A stretch of DNA of 31,571 nt from JAABYT01 sp964194585 (GTDB lineage: Bacteria; Pseudomonadota; Gammaproteobacteria; HK1): NCBI GenBank assembly GCA_964194585.1, contig CAXMNG010000287.1, forward strand, positions 1 through 31,571. Direction: 5' to 3'. Below, piece by piece: positions 16,728-24,289 of the stretch (positions within the stretch are counted from its first letter, which is position 1; each line of letters starts with the position of its first letter). The notes below the pieces were generated by a model that was given only the letters and a program-made list of their open reading frames with translations, ran no database searches and was not told where the DNA came from. Position numbers and translations under genes: made by a program.

Positions 16728-18614
16728 TCAAACCTCCGCGAGATCGCCCTTTTTCTCGAGCCAGGATTTGCGATCCCCGGCACGCTTCTTTGCGAGCAGC
16801 ATGTCCATGGTCGCGTGGGTGCCGTCGCCGGCCTTGATTGTCAGCTGCACCAGGCGGCGTGTGGCGGGCGCGATGGTGGTTTCCCGAAGCTGCAGAGGGT
16901 TCATCTCGCCCAGGCCCTTGAAACGCTGCACGTTTACTTTGCCCTTGCGTTTCTCGGCGGCGATACGATCCAGCGTGCCCCTCTTCTCGTCGTCGTCCAG
17001 CGCATAGAAGACTTCCTTACCGACGTCGATGCGGTAGAGCGGCGGCATGGCGACGTAGACATGGCCGTTCTCCACCAGCGGCGCGAAGTGGCGCATGAAC
17101 AGCGCACACAGCAGCGCGCCGATGTGGGCACCGTCGGAATCCGCGTCCGCCAGAATGCAGACTTTTCCGTAGCGAAGCCCCTCGAGGTCGCTGCTGCCGG
17201 GATCCACGCCGATGGCGACAGAAATATCGTGCACTTCCTGGGAGCCGAGCACCTCGGCGGCATCCACCTCCCAGGTGTTGAGGATCTTTCCACGCAGCGG
17301 CATGACCGCCTGAAACTCCCGGTCGCGGGCCTGTTTGGCCGATCCTCCGGCCGAGTCACCCTCGACCAGAAAAATTTCCGTGCGCGCCACGTCCTGAGAG
17401 CTGCAATCGGAGAGCTTTCCGGGAAGCGCCGGGCCGCTGGTGATTTTCTTGCGCACCACCTTCTTGCGGTCGCGCAGGCGCAGCTGCGCATTGCTGATGG
17501 CGAGCTCCGCGATGCGATCGCCGGATTCAGGATGCTGATTCAGCCACAGGCTGAATGCGTCCTTGGTCACACCCGATACGAACGCCGCGCATTCACGGGA
17601 CGACAACCGATCCTTGGTCTGACCGGTGAACTGGGGATCGGTAACCTTTACCGACAGCACGTAGCCGAGTCGCTCCCAGATGTCGTCAGGCGTGAGTTTC
17701 ACACCGCGGGGCAGGAGGTTGCGAAACTCGCAGTACTCGCGCAGCGCCTCCAGAAGCCCGGCGCGGAAGCCGTTCACGTGGGTCCCGCCCTGGGTCGTGG
17801 GGATCAGGTTTACGTAGCTCTCCTGGGGCCCATCGCCACCTTCCGGGAGCCACACGGCGGCCCAGTCAGCGGCTTCCGAGTTGCCCTCGAAGCTACCGAG
17901 AAAGGGCTCCTCGGGTATGGTCGCGAGGCCTTCGAGGGCGTCCAGAAGGTAGTCGGCGAGGCCGTCTTCGTAGAACCATTCCTCGCTCTCACCGCTGGCC
18001 TCGTCTTCGAAGCGCACCTTGAGACCGGGACACAGCACCGCCTTGGCGCGCAAGGCGTGCTTGAGCCGCGGCACGGAAATCTTCGCCGAGTCGAAATAGC
18101 GTGGATCCGGCCAGAAGCGGATGGCAGTGCCGGAATTGCGCTTGCCGACGCTGCCCACCACCTCGAGCTCGCTCTTCTTTTCGCCACCGGCGAAGGCCAT
18201 GTTGTATTCCTGCCCGCCGCGCTTTATCCATATCTCGAGATTCTTCGACAGGGCGTTGACCACCGATACGCCGACACCGTGCAGGCCGCCTGCAAATCGG
18301 TAGTTCTTGTCCGAGAACTTGGCGCCCGCGTGCAGGCGCGTGAGAATGAGCTCGACGCCGGATATTTTTTCCTCAGGGTGCACATCCACCGGCATACCCC
18401 GGCCGTCGTCGCACACGCTCACCGAACCGTCCTTGTGCAATGTGACATCGAGTCTGGTGGCGAAGCCGGCGACGGCCTCGTCGACACCGTTGTCGATGAC
18501 TTCCAGGGCCAGGTGATTGGGGCGCGCCGTGTCGGTGTACATGCCGGGGCGCTTGCGCACCGGCTCGAGGCCCGTCAGTACTTCGATGTCGGAAGCGTCG
18601 TAGCTGGCGGTCAT
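16728..18614 (-). CDS. parE: DNA topoisomerase IV subunit B
   Basis: ATPase subunit of topoisomerase IV. The 628 residues carry the GHKL ATP-binding motifs EVIDNGVDEA, DDGRGMPV and GGLHGVGVSVVNALS, the transducer domain, and the TOPRIM domain with EGDSAGGSAKQARDREFQAVMPLRGKILN and the metal-binding DADSDGAHI. RFKGLGEMNPLQL near the C-terminus is a type II topoisomerase hallmark. ATG at 18614 (MTASYDASDIEVL) is preferred over a TTG at 18620 that abuts the upstream stop. Lacking the GyrB-specific insert, and paired with parC, it is ParE rather than GyrB. Confidence 0.95.
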   Translation of the reverse strand: MTASYDASDIEVLTGLEPVRKRPGMYTDTARPNHLALEVIDNGVDEAVAGFATRLDVTLHKDGSVSVCDDGRGMPVDVHPEEKISGVELILTRLHAGAKFSDKNYRFAGGLHGVGVSVVNALSKNLEIWIKRGGQEYNMAFAGGEKKSELEVVGSVGKRNSGTAIRFWPDPRYFDSAKISVPRLKHALRAKAVLCPGLKVRFEDEASGESEEWFYEDGLADYLLDALEGLATIPEEPFLGSFEGNSEAADWAAVWLPEGGDGPQESYVNLIPTTQGGTHVNGFRAGLLEALREYCEFRNLLPRGVKLTPDDIWERLGYVLSVKVTDPQFTGQTKDRLSSRECAAFVSGVTKDAFSLWLNQHPESGDRIAELAISNAQLRLRDRKKVVRKKITSGPALPGKLSDCSSQDVARTEIFLVEGDSAGGSAKQARDREFQAVMPLRGKILNTWEVDAAEVLGSQEVHDISVAIGVDPGSSDLEGLRYGKVCILADADSDGAHIGALLCALFMRHFAPLVENGHVYVAMPPLYRIDVGKEVFYALDDDEKRGTLDRIAAEKRKGKVNVQRFKGLGEMNPLQLRETTIAPATRRLVQLTIKAGDGTHATMDMLLAKKRAGDRKSWLEKKGDLAEV

Positions 18615-18620
18615 TTCCAA

Positions 18621-19253
18621 CTATTCACTGGAATCCGGTGGCCTGGGCGAGATGCGCGCGCGCCGGGGATCGTGCATGACCAGGCGATCGAGCACCGTGT
18701 CGCTGTCTATCGCCCAACCATTCTCGTCGCAGGTGTAACGTTCCACCAGCGTGTTCCGGTATGCCAGGGGTCCCTGAGTGAAAACATATATCCACTTGGG
18801 ATCGGGCATACGCGCAAAGCGTCCGCCCCGGGTGCCGTAGGCCAGGGTCTTGATCTCCCGGGTGGCGCATCGAATCCCTTCGTAGACGATGTTACTGGCG
18901 CCGTTGGGGGATTGAATGACAATCGTATAGCGCAGCACCTCATCGGCGCCAAGGGACACCGAGTTGACGTCGATGTAGTAGTTGTATCCTTCGGCTCCGG
19001 AGTCGGCTCTCACGGGTATCAAGTCTTGCGCGCGGGGAAAGGGCGGTAGCGGTTCCTGCTGTTCCTGCCAGGGTTTTTCGGCTTCCTCGGGCTCGGCGAT
19101 CTCCGCAGGCGTCAAGTCGTCGGGCTTGTTCGGGTTGTCCGCATGGTCATTGGCCATGGCCATCGGGGCGTTCATCAACGCGACGAGAATCACCGCCAAC
19201 CACAAGCGTGGCCTGGTCGGAGAACTGAACGGGAAGCATCGCAAGGCATCCAT
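18621..19253 (-). CDS. CNP1-like family secreted protein
   Basis: A 210-residue protein of the CNP1-like family with a signal peptide (hydrophobic LWLAVILVALMNAPMAMA, cleavage expected after AMA). The mature part begins with an acidic Pro/Glu-rich linker. The conserved core is PFPRAQDLIPV, YYIDVNSVSLGADEVLRYTIVIQSPNGASNIVYEGIRC and ETREIKTLAYG-like sequence. Two cysteines in the mature part (IRC and YTC) may form a disulfide. The function is unknown; an envelope role is inferred. It directly precedes parE (6 nt) and may be cotranscribed. A GTG at 19259 is an alternative start. Confidence 0.8.
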   Translation of the reverse strand: MDALRCFPFSSPTRPRLWLAVILVALMNAPMAMANDHADNPNKPDDLTPAEIAEPEEAEKPWQEQQEPLPPFPRAQDLIPVRADSGAEGYNYYIDVNSVSLGADEVLRYTIVIQSPNGASNIVYEGIRCATREIKTLAYGTRGGRFARMPDPKWIYVFTQGPLAYRNTLVERYTCDENGWAIDSDTVLDRLVMHDPRRARISPRPPDSSE

Positions 19254-19400
19254 TGGCACCCAAGTGTAACCTGCATTGCGCCTCGGGTGACTACTTTCGA
19301 TGCTGAAAATCCGGCCCTGACCCCAGTGAATACGGCACTTTAAGCTCCCGGTAAACTTGTTGTATTTCTGATTGTTACATGGATATTATTATGTTAAACA

Positions 19401-19985
19401 TTAAATCACGTCTGCGGCCAGGGCGGCGCGCAATTGCTCCGCCAGCGGTTCTACCCGATAACGGTACTTGCGGTGATCGATGCCGATGGCCAGTGGTGCG
19501 CCGTCTTTGATCGCCCGACACGACGCATCGTCGAGTTCGAAACGCAAAAAGTGCACCGCCGAGGTTTTCGTGTCCGTGGAGCGCTCCAGGTCCTCGTCGG
19601 CCACCGCCCAGACGCGTTCTTCGTCGCCGGCGCAAAACCACACACGCTCCTCGATGCCAAGCAATTCCTGCAGGGCCACGCGGCGTACTTCCGCATCGGT
19701 GTATTCCAGCATGAACGTGGCTTTGAGATTACGACCGTTCGGAATCAACGGATTGTAGGCACTCAGCTCTTCTTCGATCCCGGCCGCCTCGAAAATGCGT
19801 TCGATGCGCAGCATTTCCTGGATCTGGTACTGAATGGTGCGGCGGTCCTCGAAGTAGAGGGTCGCATGGGGGCCGACGCCCAGTTGCCGGTTCTTCTTGT
19901 GCTCGAGGATCTCGGCGCGATAGCGTGGCCGTGCCTGCGCGTACTCTTCCAGAGAATAGAGATCCTTGCGTGTAAGAGGCTGCAC
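19401..19985 (-). CDS. DUF3501 family protein
   Basis: A 194-residue protein with the DUF3501 pattern: PLTRKDLYSLEEYAQARPRYR, EHKKNRQLGVGPHATLYFEDRRTIQYQIQEMLRIERIF, and AYNPLIPNGRNLKATFMLEY. The function is unknown. Genes of this family recur next to rubrerythrin and CCG-domain Fe-S proteins, so a role in the same redox process is inferred. GTG at 19985 is chosen because it lies 7 nt after the upstream stop and matches the family N-terminus; the open frame to 20117 overlaps that gene. No signal peptide or membrane segment is visible. Confidence 0.82.
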   Translation of the reverse strand: MQPLTRKDLYSLEEYAQARPRYRAEILEHKKNRQLGVGPHATLYFEDRRTIQYQIQEMLRIERIFEAAGIEEELSAYNPLIPNGRNLKATFMLEYTDAEVRRVALQELLGIEERVWFCAGDEERVWAVADEDLERSTDTKTSAVHFLRFELDDASCRAIKDGAPLAIGIDHRKYRYRVEPLAEQLRAALAADVI

Positions 19986-19992
19986 AGGAATG

Positions 19993-21342
19993 CTAGATCC
20001 CGTAGGCCTTGCGCAACAGCGCAAACGGCGGCTCGGCCCTCGAGCCGTCCGCCAGAGAGTGCTCGATATGACGCGCTGCCATGGCGCAGTCACTGGTGTA
20101 GTGATCCACCTTCGCATCGGCGACGCGCTTCGCCACCGGGCGCACCAGCTTCATGGCCGTGGCGTGGAACTCTTTCTTTACCGCGTAGGTGCCGTCGTGG
20201 CCGGAGCAGCGCTCAATGGCGATCACCTGCGTGTCAGGGACCAATTCCAGCATTTCCTTGGTTTTCAGGCCGATATTCTGCACCCGTTGATGACAAGCCA
20301 CGTGGTAGGCGATTTTCCCCAGGGGCGTGGTGAAGTCCGTGCGCAGCTTGCCCGCGCGGTGTCGCAGCATCAGGTACTCGAAGGGATCGAAAATCCCGTC
20401 ACGCACCCTGGCGACATCCGTGTCGTGGGGAAACATCAGCGGCAGCTCCTGCTTGAACATCAGCACGCAGGAAGGGATCGGAGCGACGATATCGAGACCC
20501 TGGTCGATGAGACTGAGCAGACGCGGCACGTTATGTTGTCTGGCGCGATCCACAGCCTCCAGATCCCCCAGCTCGAGCTTCGGCATGCCGCAGCAGCGTG
20601 TGTCGTCGCAAAGCGTCACGGGAATGCCGTTGTGCTCGAACACCAACACCAGATCCTCGCCCAGCGCCGGTTCGTTGTAATTGCCGTAACAAGTACCGAA
20701 TAACGCAACGCTGCCCCGCGTCGCATCGCTTGCCCCGCCCTCGGGAGGCTTGCGACCATGGCCGGCCAAGCGCTTGCGCAGGGTATCGCTGTGATATTCC
20801 GGCAGCCGCGCATCGCGATGCACGCCCAGGGTCTTCTCCAGCACCACGCGGGCCGGGCGCAGCCTGTTGGCGGCGTTCACCACGGGTGCCGCCACCGGGA
20901 GGCTTGCGAGTCCGCCGACGGTGTCAGTCGCGCTGAGGATGCGATCCCGAGTCCGCACCAACCCCTTGCGATTGGCCACCGCCTTGGCCCTCAGCATGAG
21001 ATGGGGAAAATCCACGTTCCATTCGTGGGGAGGAACATAGGGGCATTTGGTCATGAAGCACATGTCGCAGAGATAGCAGTGCTCCACGACCTTCCAGTAA
21101 TCGCCCTTTGCAACCCCATCGAGCTCCATGGACTCCGACTCGTCGATGAGATCGAAGAGTGTCGGGAAAGCGTGGCAGAGGTTGAAACAACGCCGGCAGC
21201 CGTGACAGATGTCGAAAACCCGCTCGAGCTCGGCGAACAAAGCCCCTTCATCGTGGAACTCGGGGTTGCGCCAGTCGAGGGGGTGGCGCCCGGGCGCGTC
21301 CAGGCTACCCTCCCGGGGTGTTTGCTTGTTGATTTCCACCAT
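19993..21342 (-). CDS. GlpC/HdrD-like CCG-domain Fe-S oxidoreductase
   Basis: A 449-residue iron-sulfur protein. The N-terminal ferredoxin-like part has two four-cysteine clusters, CHGCRRCFNLC (46-56) and CYLCDMCFMTKCP (89-101), for two [4Fe-4S] centres. Two CCG-type domains follow (GTCYGNYNEP with CDDTRCCGMPKLE, and AYHVACHQRVQ with ERCSGHDGTY). CCG domains in heterodisulfide reductase and GlpC bind clusters or pass electrons to membrane quinone systems. The second motif here reads CSG rather than CCG. With rubrerythrin upstream and DUF3501 downstream, it is inferred to shuttle electrons to or from rubrerythrin. It is soluble by appearance. Confidence 0.85.
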   Translation of the reverse strand: MVEINKQTPREGSLDAPGRHPLDWRNPEFHDEGALFAELERVFDICHGCRRCFNLCHAFPTLFDLIDESESMELDGVAKGDYWKVVEHCYLCDMCFMTKCPYVPPHEWNVDFPHLMLRAKAVANRKGLVRTRDRILSATDTVGGLASLPVAAPVVNAANRLRPARVVLEKTLGVHRDARLPEYHSDTLRKRLAGHGRKPPEGGASDATRGSVALFGTCYGNYNEPALGEDLVLVFEHNGIPVTLCDDTRCCGMPKLELGDLEAVDRARQHNVPRLLSLIDQGLDIVAPIPSCVLMFKQELPLMFPHDTDVARVRDGIFDPFEYLMLRHRAGKLRTDFTTPLGKIAYHVACHQRVQNIGLKTKEMLELVPDTQVIAIERCSGHDGTYAVKKEFHATAMKLVRPVAKRVADAKVDHYTSDCAMAARHIEHSLADGSRAEPPFALLRKAYGI

Positions 21343-21354
21343 GCGACTGCAAAC

Positions 21355-21382
21355 CGGTCGACGCGCACGGGCGCGTCGACCG
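21355..21382 (-). promoter_or_regulatory. Intercistronic hairpin between rubrerythrin and Fe-S gene
   Basis: Perfect 11-bp stem CGGTCGACGCG / CGCGTCGACCG with a 6-nt loop, 15 nt after the rubrerythrin stop and 12 nt before the next ATG. There is no U-tract, so it is more likely an mRNA stabiliser or partial attenuator giving more rubrerythrin than downstream protein. This is an inference. Confidence 0.6.
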
Positions 21383-21396
21383 ATGGGCCGAATGAA

Positions 21397-21816
21397 TCAG
21401 GCGTCGAGGCCGTCCAGAGCCTTCTGGAAACGGTTGGCGTGGGAGCGCTCGGCCTTGGCCAGGGTCTCGAACCAGTCCGCGATTTCGTCGAAGCCCTCGC
21501 TACGGGCAGCCTTGGCCATGCCTGGATACATATCCGTGTATTCGTGGGTTTCGCCGGCAATCGCCGCCTTCAGATTGTCGCTGGTGCCGCCGATGGGCAG
21601 TCCGGTGGCCGGATCGCCAACCACCTCGAGATACTCCAGGTGTCCATGGGCGTGGCCGGTCTCGCCTTCCGCGGTGGAGCGAAATACGGCGGACACGTCA
21701 TTGTAGCCCTCCACATCCGCCTTGCCGGCGAAGTAGAGATAGCGGCGGTTCGCCTGGGACTCGCCTGCGAATGCGTCCTTCAGATTCTGTTCGGTGTTGC
21801 TGCCTTTGAGATCCAT
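21397..21816 (-). CDS. Rubrerythrin (diiron domain only)
   Basis: A 139-residue ferritin-like diiron protein. The iron ligand motifs are visible: AGESQANRRY, EGETGHAHGHLEYL, GETHEYTDMYP and AERSHANRF. The C-terminal rubredoxin domain of classical rubrerythrin is absent, so an external electron donor would be needed; the neighbouring Fe-S protein is a candidate. Rubrerythrins reduce hydrogen peroxide. ATG at 21816 has GGAG 8 nt upstream. It heads the rubrerythrin/CCG/DUF3501 unit and has a clear promoter and palindrome upstream. Confidence 0.92.
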   Translation of the reverse strand: MDLKGSNTEQNLKDAFAGESQANRRYLYFAGKADVEGYNDVSAVFRSTAEGETGHAHGHLEYLEVVGDPATGLPIGGTSDNLKAAIAGETHEYTDMYPGMAKAARSEGFDEIADWFETLAKAERSHANRFQKALDGLDA

Positions 21817-21888
21817 GGGGTGACTCCAATATTGTGCGGCGGTGACGTCCGGGTGGCGCAACAGTGACGGGCACCGTCCGGAGGTGAC

Positions 21889-21909
21889 TTAGACTTAGAC
21901 TGAGTCTAA
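21889..21909. promoter_or_regulatory. Palindromic operator upstream of rubrerythrin
   Basis: TTAGACTGAGTCTAA (21895-21909) is a perfect 7-1-7 inverted repeat, and a further direct TTAGAC lies at 21889-21894. It sits just downstream of the predicted rubrerythrin transcription start, a position suited to repression. The 7-1-7 geometry recalls Fur/PerR-family boxes but the sequence is not a Fur box; an Rrf2-type regulator is another option. The regulator is not in the window. Confidence 0.6.
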
Positions 21910-21921
21910 ACTGCATGGGAA

Positions 21922-21949
21922 TGTATATCTTCCGGCCGCAAGAAGTCAA
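21922..21949 (-). promoter_or_regulatory. Sigma70-type promoter of the rubrerythrin unit
   Basis: On the minus strand TTGACT (21944-21949) and TATACA (21922-21927) are separated by 16 bp. The start would fall near 21915, about 100 nt before the ATG, with the palindromic operator immediately downstream. Confidence 0.6.
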
Positions 21950-21956
21950 CCGGGAC

Positions 21957-21989
21957 GGTCAACTGGAGGCCACACAGGGCCAATTGACC
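21957..21989. repeat. Imperfect inverted repeat between divergent promoters
   Basis: GGTCAACTGG (21957-21966) and CCAATTGACC (21980-21989) form 10-bp arms with one mismatch and a 13-nt spacer. The right arm includes the -35 of the xseB promoter and the left arm lies close to the -35 of the rubrerythrin promoter, so it could be an operator for either. Confidence 0.35.
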
Positions 21990-22012
21990 ACCCCGGAGCG
22001 CTGGGGTAGCTT
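21984..22012 (+). promoter_or_regulatory. Sigma70-type promoter candidate for xseB-ispA
   Basis: TTGACC (21984-21989) and TAGCTT (22007-22012) are 17 bp apart, with the xseB start 26 nt downstream of the -10. The -10 is a weak match. Confidence 0.4.
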
Positions 22013-22037
22013 AGCGCCCTCAAAACAGGAGTGAACA

Positions 22038-22277
22038 GTGGCACGCAAGAAACAGGGGGCCGAGTTCGAAGGCGCCCTTGAAGAGCTCGAGGGGCTGGTG
22101 GAGCGCATGGAAGAGGGCAAATTGAGCCTCGAGGAATCCCTCAAGACCTACGAGCGCGGAATCGAGCTCAGCCGCGCGTGTCAGAAGTCCCTGGATGCGG
22201 CCGAGCAGCGCATCCAGATCCTCACTGAAAAGGACGGCACCGCCGAAACCCGAAACTTTCAACCCGATGACGATTAG
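22038..22277 (+). CDS. xseB: Exodeoxyribonuclease VII small subunit
   Basis: XseB is the small regulatory subunit of exonuclease VII, which degrades single-stranded DNA; several copies bind one XseA. The 79-residue protein matches the family throughout: EFEGALEELEGLVERMEEGKLSLEESLKTYERGIELSRACQKSLDAAEQRI. The start is GTG at 22038 with AGGAG 7 nt upstream. It precedes ispA by 63 nt, the standard xseB-ispA order; dxs, which often follows, is not present. Confidence 0.95.
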   Translation: MARKKQGAEFEGALEELEGLVERMEEGKLSLEESLKTYERGIELSRACQKSLDAAEQRIQILTEKDGTAETRNFQPDDD

Positions 22278-22340
22278 GCCGCTGGCGCGGCGCCTGCGCA
22301 ACGTCGCCTCCCTGTTCACCTGCACGAGCCCCGACGATTC

Positions 22341-23258
22341 ATGAATGCACGAAGCGAGGGCGCGGACGACGGTATCGCGACCTTCGACGTCGATTTGAGT
22401 CGCTACCGCGCGCGCGCCAATCGCGCCCTGGAAGCGTGTCTTCCGGCCGCGGATCTGGCACCGGCGCAATTGCACGAAGCCATGCGATACGCGGTGCTGA
22501 ACGGCGGTAAGCGGGTGCGCGCCACGCTCGTCTATGCCGCCGGTGAAGCCGTGGGCGGCGAGGCGACGCTGTTCGACGCGCCGGCCTGCGCGGTGGAGCT
22601 CATCCACGCCTACTCGTTGGTGCACGACGACCTGCCGGCCATGGATGACGACGAACTTCGCCGCGGCAAGCCCACCTGTCATCGCGCCTTCGGCGAAGCG
22701 AACGCGTTGCTGGCCGGGGATGCATTGCAAAGCGCCGCTTTTCACCTGTTATCGGACGGCGCGTCGAATGCGCATCGCGGCATGGAAATGATTGCCACCC
22801 TTGCCCACGCCAGTGGCTCTCTCGGCATGGCCGGTGGCCAGGCCATCGACCTGGCCGCCGTCGGCACGCAGCCGAGCCTCGATGAGCTGGAGAACATGCA
22901 CCGTCACAAGACCGGCGCCCTTATTCGCGCCAGTGTCCGGCTGGGCGCCCTGTGCGGCGCCGACACCAGCACCCGGCAGCTCGAGCAGCTCGACGCCTAC
23001 GCCGCCTGTATCGGCCTTGCCTTCCAGGTGCGCGACGACATCCTCGACGTGGAGGCAGACACCGAGACCCTGGGCAAAACCCAGGGCGCCGATATGGCGC
23101 TGAACAAACCCACCTACCCGTCGCTGCTGGGGCTGGCGGCGGCCAGGCAGAAAGCGGACGAGCTACACCGGCTCGCCATCGCGGAGCTGGCCGATTTCGA
23201 TGCGCGCGCCGACGGGCTGCGCGGATTGTCGGCCTTCATCGTCAGCCGTCCCCATTGA
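22341..23258 (+). CDS. ispA: Farnesyl diphosphate synthase (polyprenyl synthetase)
   Basis: IspA condenses IPP with DMAPP and GPP to form C15 farnesyl diphosphate for quinones and undecaprenyl carriers. The 305 residues carry the first aspartate-rich motif DDLPAMDDD (96-104) with the downstream RRGKPTCH, LNGGKRVR for pyrophosphate binding, the KTGALIRASVRLGA helix and the second aspartate-rich motif FQVRDDILD. The N-terminus is about 10 residues longer than E. coli IspA. No strong Shine-Dalgarno precedes the ATG at 22341, but no better start was found. Confidence 0.93.
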   Translation: MNARSEGADDGIATFDVDLSRYRARANRALEACLPAADLAPAQLHEAMRYAVLNGGKRVRATLVYAAGEAVGGEATLFDAPACAVELIHAYSLVHDDLPAMDDDELRRGKPTCHRAFGEANALLAGDALQSAAFHLLSDGASNAHRGMEMIATLAHASGSLGMAGGQAIDLAAVGTQPSLDELENMHRHKTGALIRASVRLGALCGADTSTRQLEQLDAYAACIGLAFQVRDDILDVEADTETLGKTQGADMALNKPTYPSLLGLAAARQKADELHRLAIAELADFDARADGLRGLSAFIVSRPH

Positions 23259-23364
23259 CCGCCTCCCGGCGCGAGCGTGTACTATGCGCGATTACGCGGC
23301 AACGCCGGGCACCCCTGCCCCGGGCGTGGCGCCGCAGACGAACTGACGCGAGGATGATGCACCC

Positions 23365-24201
23365 ATGAATCGACCTGGCGGTGCGGTAGCCGATATCGCG
23401 AATGCGGATGAAGCACGTTCCATCGAGGACGTTCAGGCGCGTGCCGACATCCGCCGTATCCCCATCGACAAGGTGGGCATCAAGGGCATTCGCCACCCGG
23501 TGCGGGTGCGGGATCGATCCGGGGGTGAGCAACACACCATCGCCACCTTCGACATGTTCGTGACCCTTCCCCACGATTTCAAAGGCACGCACATGTCACG
23601 ATTCGTGGAGATCCTCCACGACCACGACTACGAGATCACGGTGGAGTCGTTTCGCGTCATGCTCACGGAGATGACGGTGCTTCTGGAAGCGAAGTCCGGA
23701 TACATACGCATGAGATTTCCTTACTTCGTCAACAAGGCGGCGCCGGTGAGCGGCGTGCAGAGCTTGATGGACTACCAGGTTACCCTCACCGGCACCATCG
23801 ACGACAACGGTACCGCCATGCACGTCAAGGTGGTGGTGCCCGTGACCAGTCTGTGCCCCTGCTCCAAAGCGATATCCGACTACGGTGCCCACAACCAGCG
23901 CTCTCACGTCACCGTGGAGGCGAAGACCGAGACCTTCGTTTGGATCGAGGAGCTCATCGACATTGTCGAATCCGAGGCCTCCTGCGAGCTCTACGGCCTT
24001 CTCAAGCGGCCGGACGAGAAGTACGTGACGGAACGTGCCTATGACAATCCGAAATTCGTCGAGGACATGGTGCGCGATGTGGCGCGGCGGCTGAACGAGG
24101 ACGATCGCGTCCTCGCCTACGTGGTCGAGTCGGAGAACTTCGAATCCATCCACAACCATTCCGCCTACGCGCGGGTCGAGACCGACAAGACCCTGGATTG
24201 A
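23365..24201 (+). CDS. folE2: GTP cyclohydrolase FolE2 (type IB)
   Basis: FolE2 converts GTP to 7,8-dihydroneopterin triphosphate, first step of folate (and sometimes queuosine) synthesis, and unlike FolE can use metals other than zinc. The 278 residues contain the family core KGIRHPVRV, TFDMFVTLPHDFKGTHMSRF, the metal-binding Cys region VTSLCPCSKAISDYGAHNQRSHV (Cys164, Cys166), ESEASCELYGLLKRPDEKYVTE and the C-terminal NHSAYA. GAGG lies 11 nt before the ATG. FolE2 genes are often under Zur control; no Zur-like palindrome was seen in the 106-bp leader. It is 106 bp downstream of ispA. Confidence 0.94.
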   Translation: MNRPGGAVADIANADEARSIEDVQARADIRRIPIDKVGIKGIRHPVRVRDRSGGEQHTIATFDMFVTLPHDFKGTHMSRFVEILHDHDYEITVESFRVMLTEMTVLLEAKSGYIRMRFPYFVNKAAPVSGVQSLMDYQVTLTGTIDDNGTAMHVKVVVPVTSLCPCSKAISDYGAHNQRSHVTVEAKTETFVWIEELIDIVESEASCELYGLLKRPDEKYVTERAYDNPKFVEDMVRDVARRLNEDDRVLAYVVESENFESIHNHSAYARVETDKTLD

Positions 24202-24212
24202 TCCTCACACCA

Positions 24213-24289
24213 AATTAAATGGGGACAGATCTATTTATCCGTCGGACGTAGTACGTCCGACGGATAAATAGATCTGTCCCCATTTAATT
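24213..24289. repeat. Perfect 77-nt palindrome between convergent folE2 and FIST gene
   Basis: Positions 24213-24250 are the exact reverse complement of 24252-24289, with a single central G at 24251: 38-bp arms without mismatch. The arms begin AATTAAATGGGGACAGATC and end TCGGACGTA next to the centre. RNA from either strand would fold into one long hairpin, so it may terminate both folE2 and the FIST gene, whose stop codon begins at its last base. The GGGGACAGAT motif is shared with 14453-14476. Confidence 0.95.

Noticed and set aside
16815..19049. 744-codon open frame on the plus strand
   Set aside because: It is exactly antisense to parE and its neighbour, which have clear family motifs. 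Long antisense frames are expected at this GC content, and the translation shows no recognisable domain.
19260..19400. AT-rich gap downstream of DUF3501 as promoter or terminator
   Set aside because: No stem with a U-tract and no good -35/-10 pair was found on either strand; only a weak TACACT before the CNP1-like gene.
23255..23285. Possible folE2 promoter TTGACC-19-TACTAT
   Set aside because: The 19-bp spacing and weak match are not convincing; ispA readthrough is equally likely.
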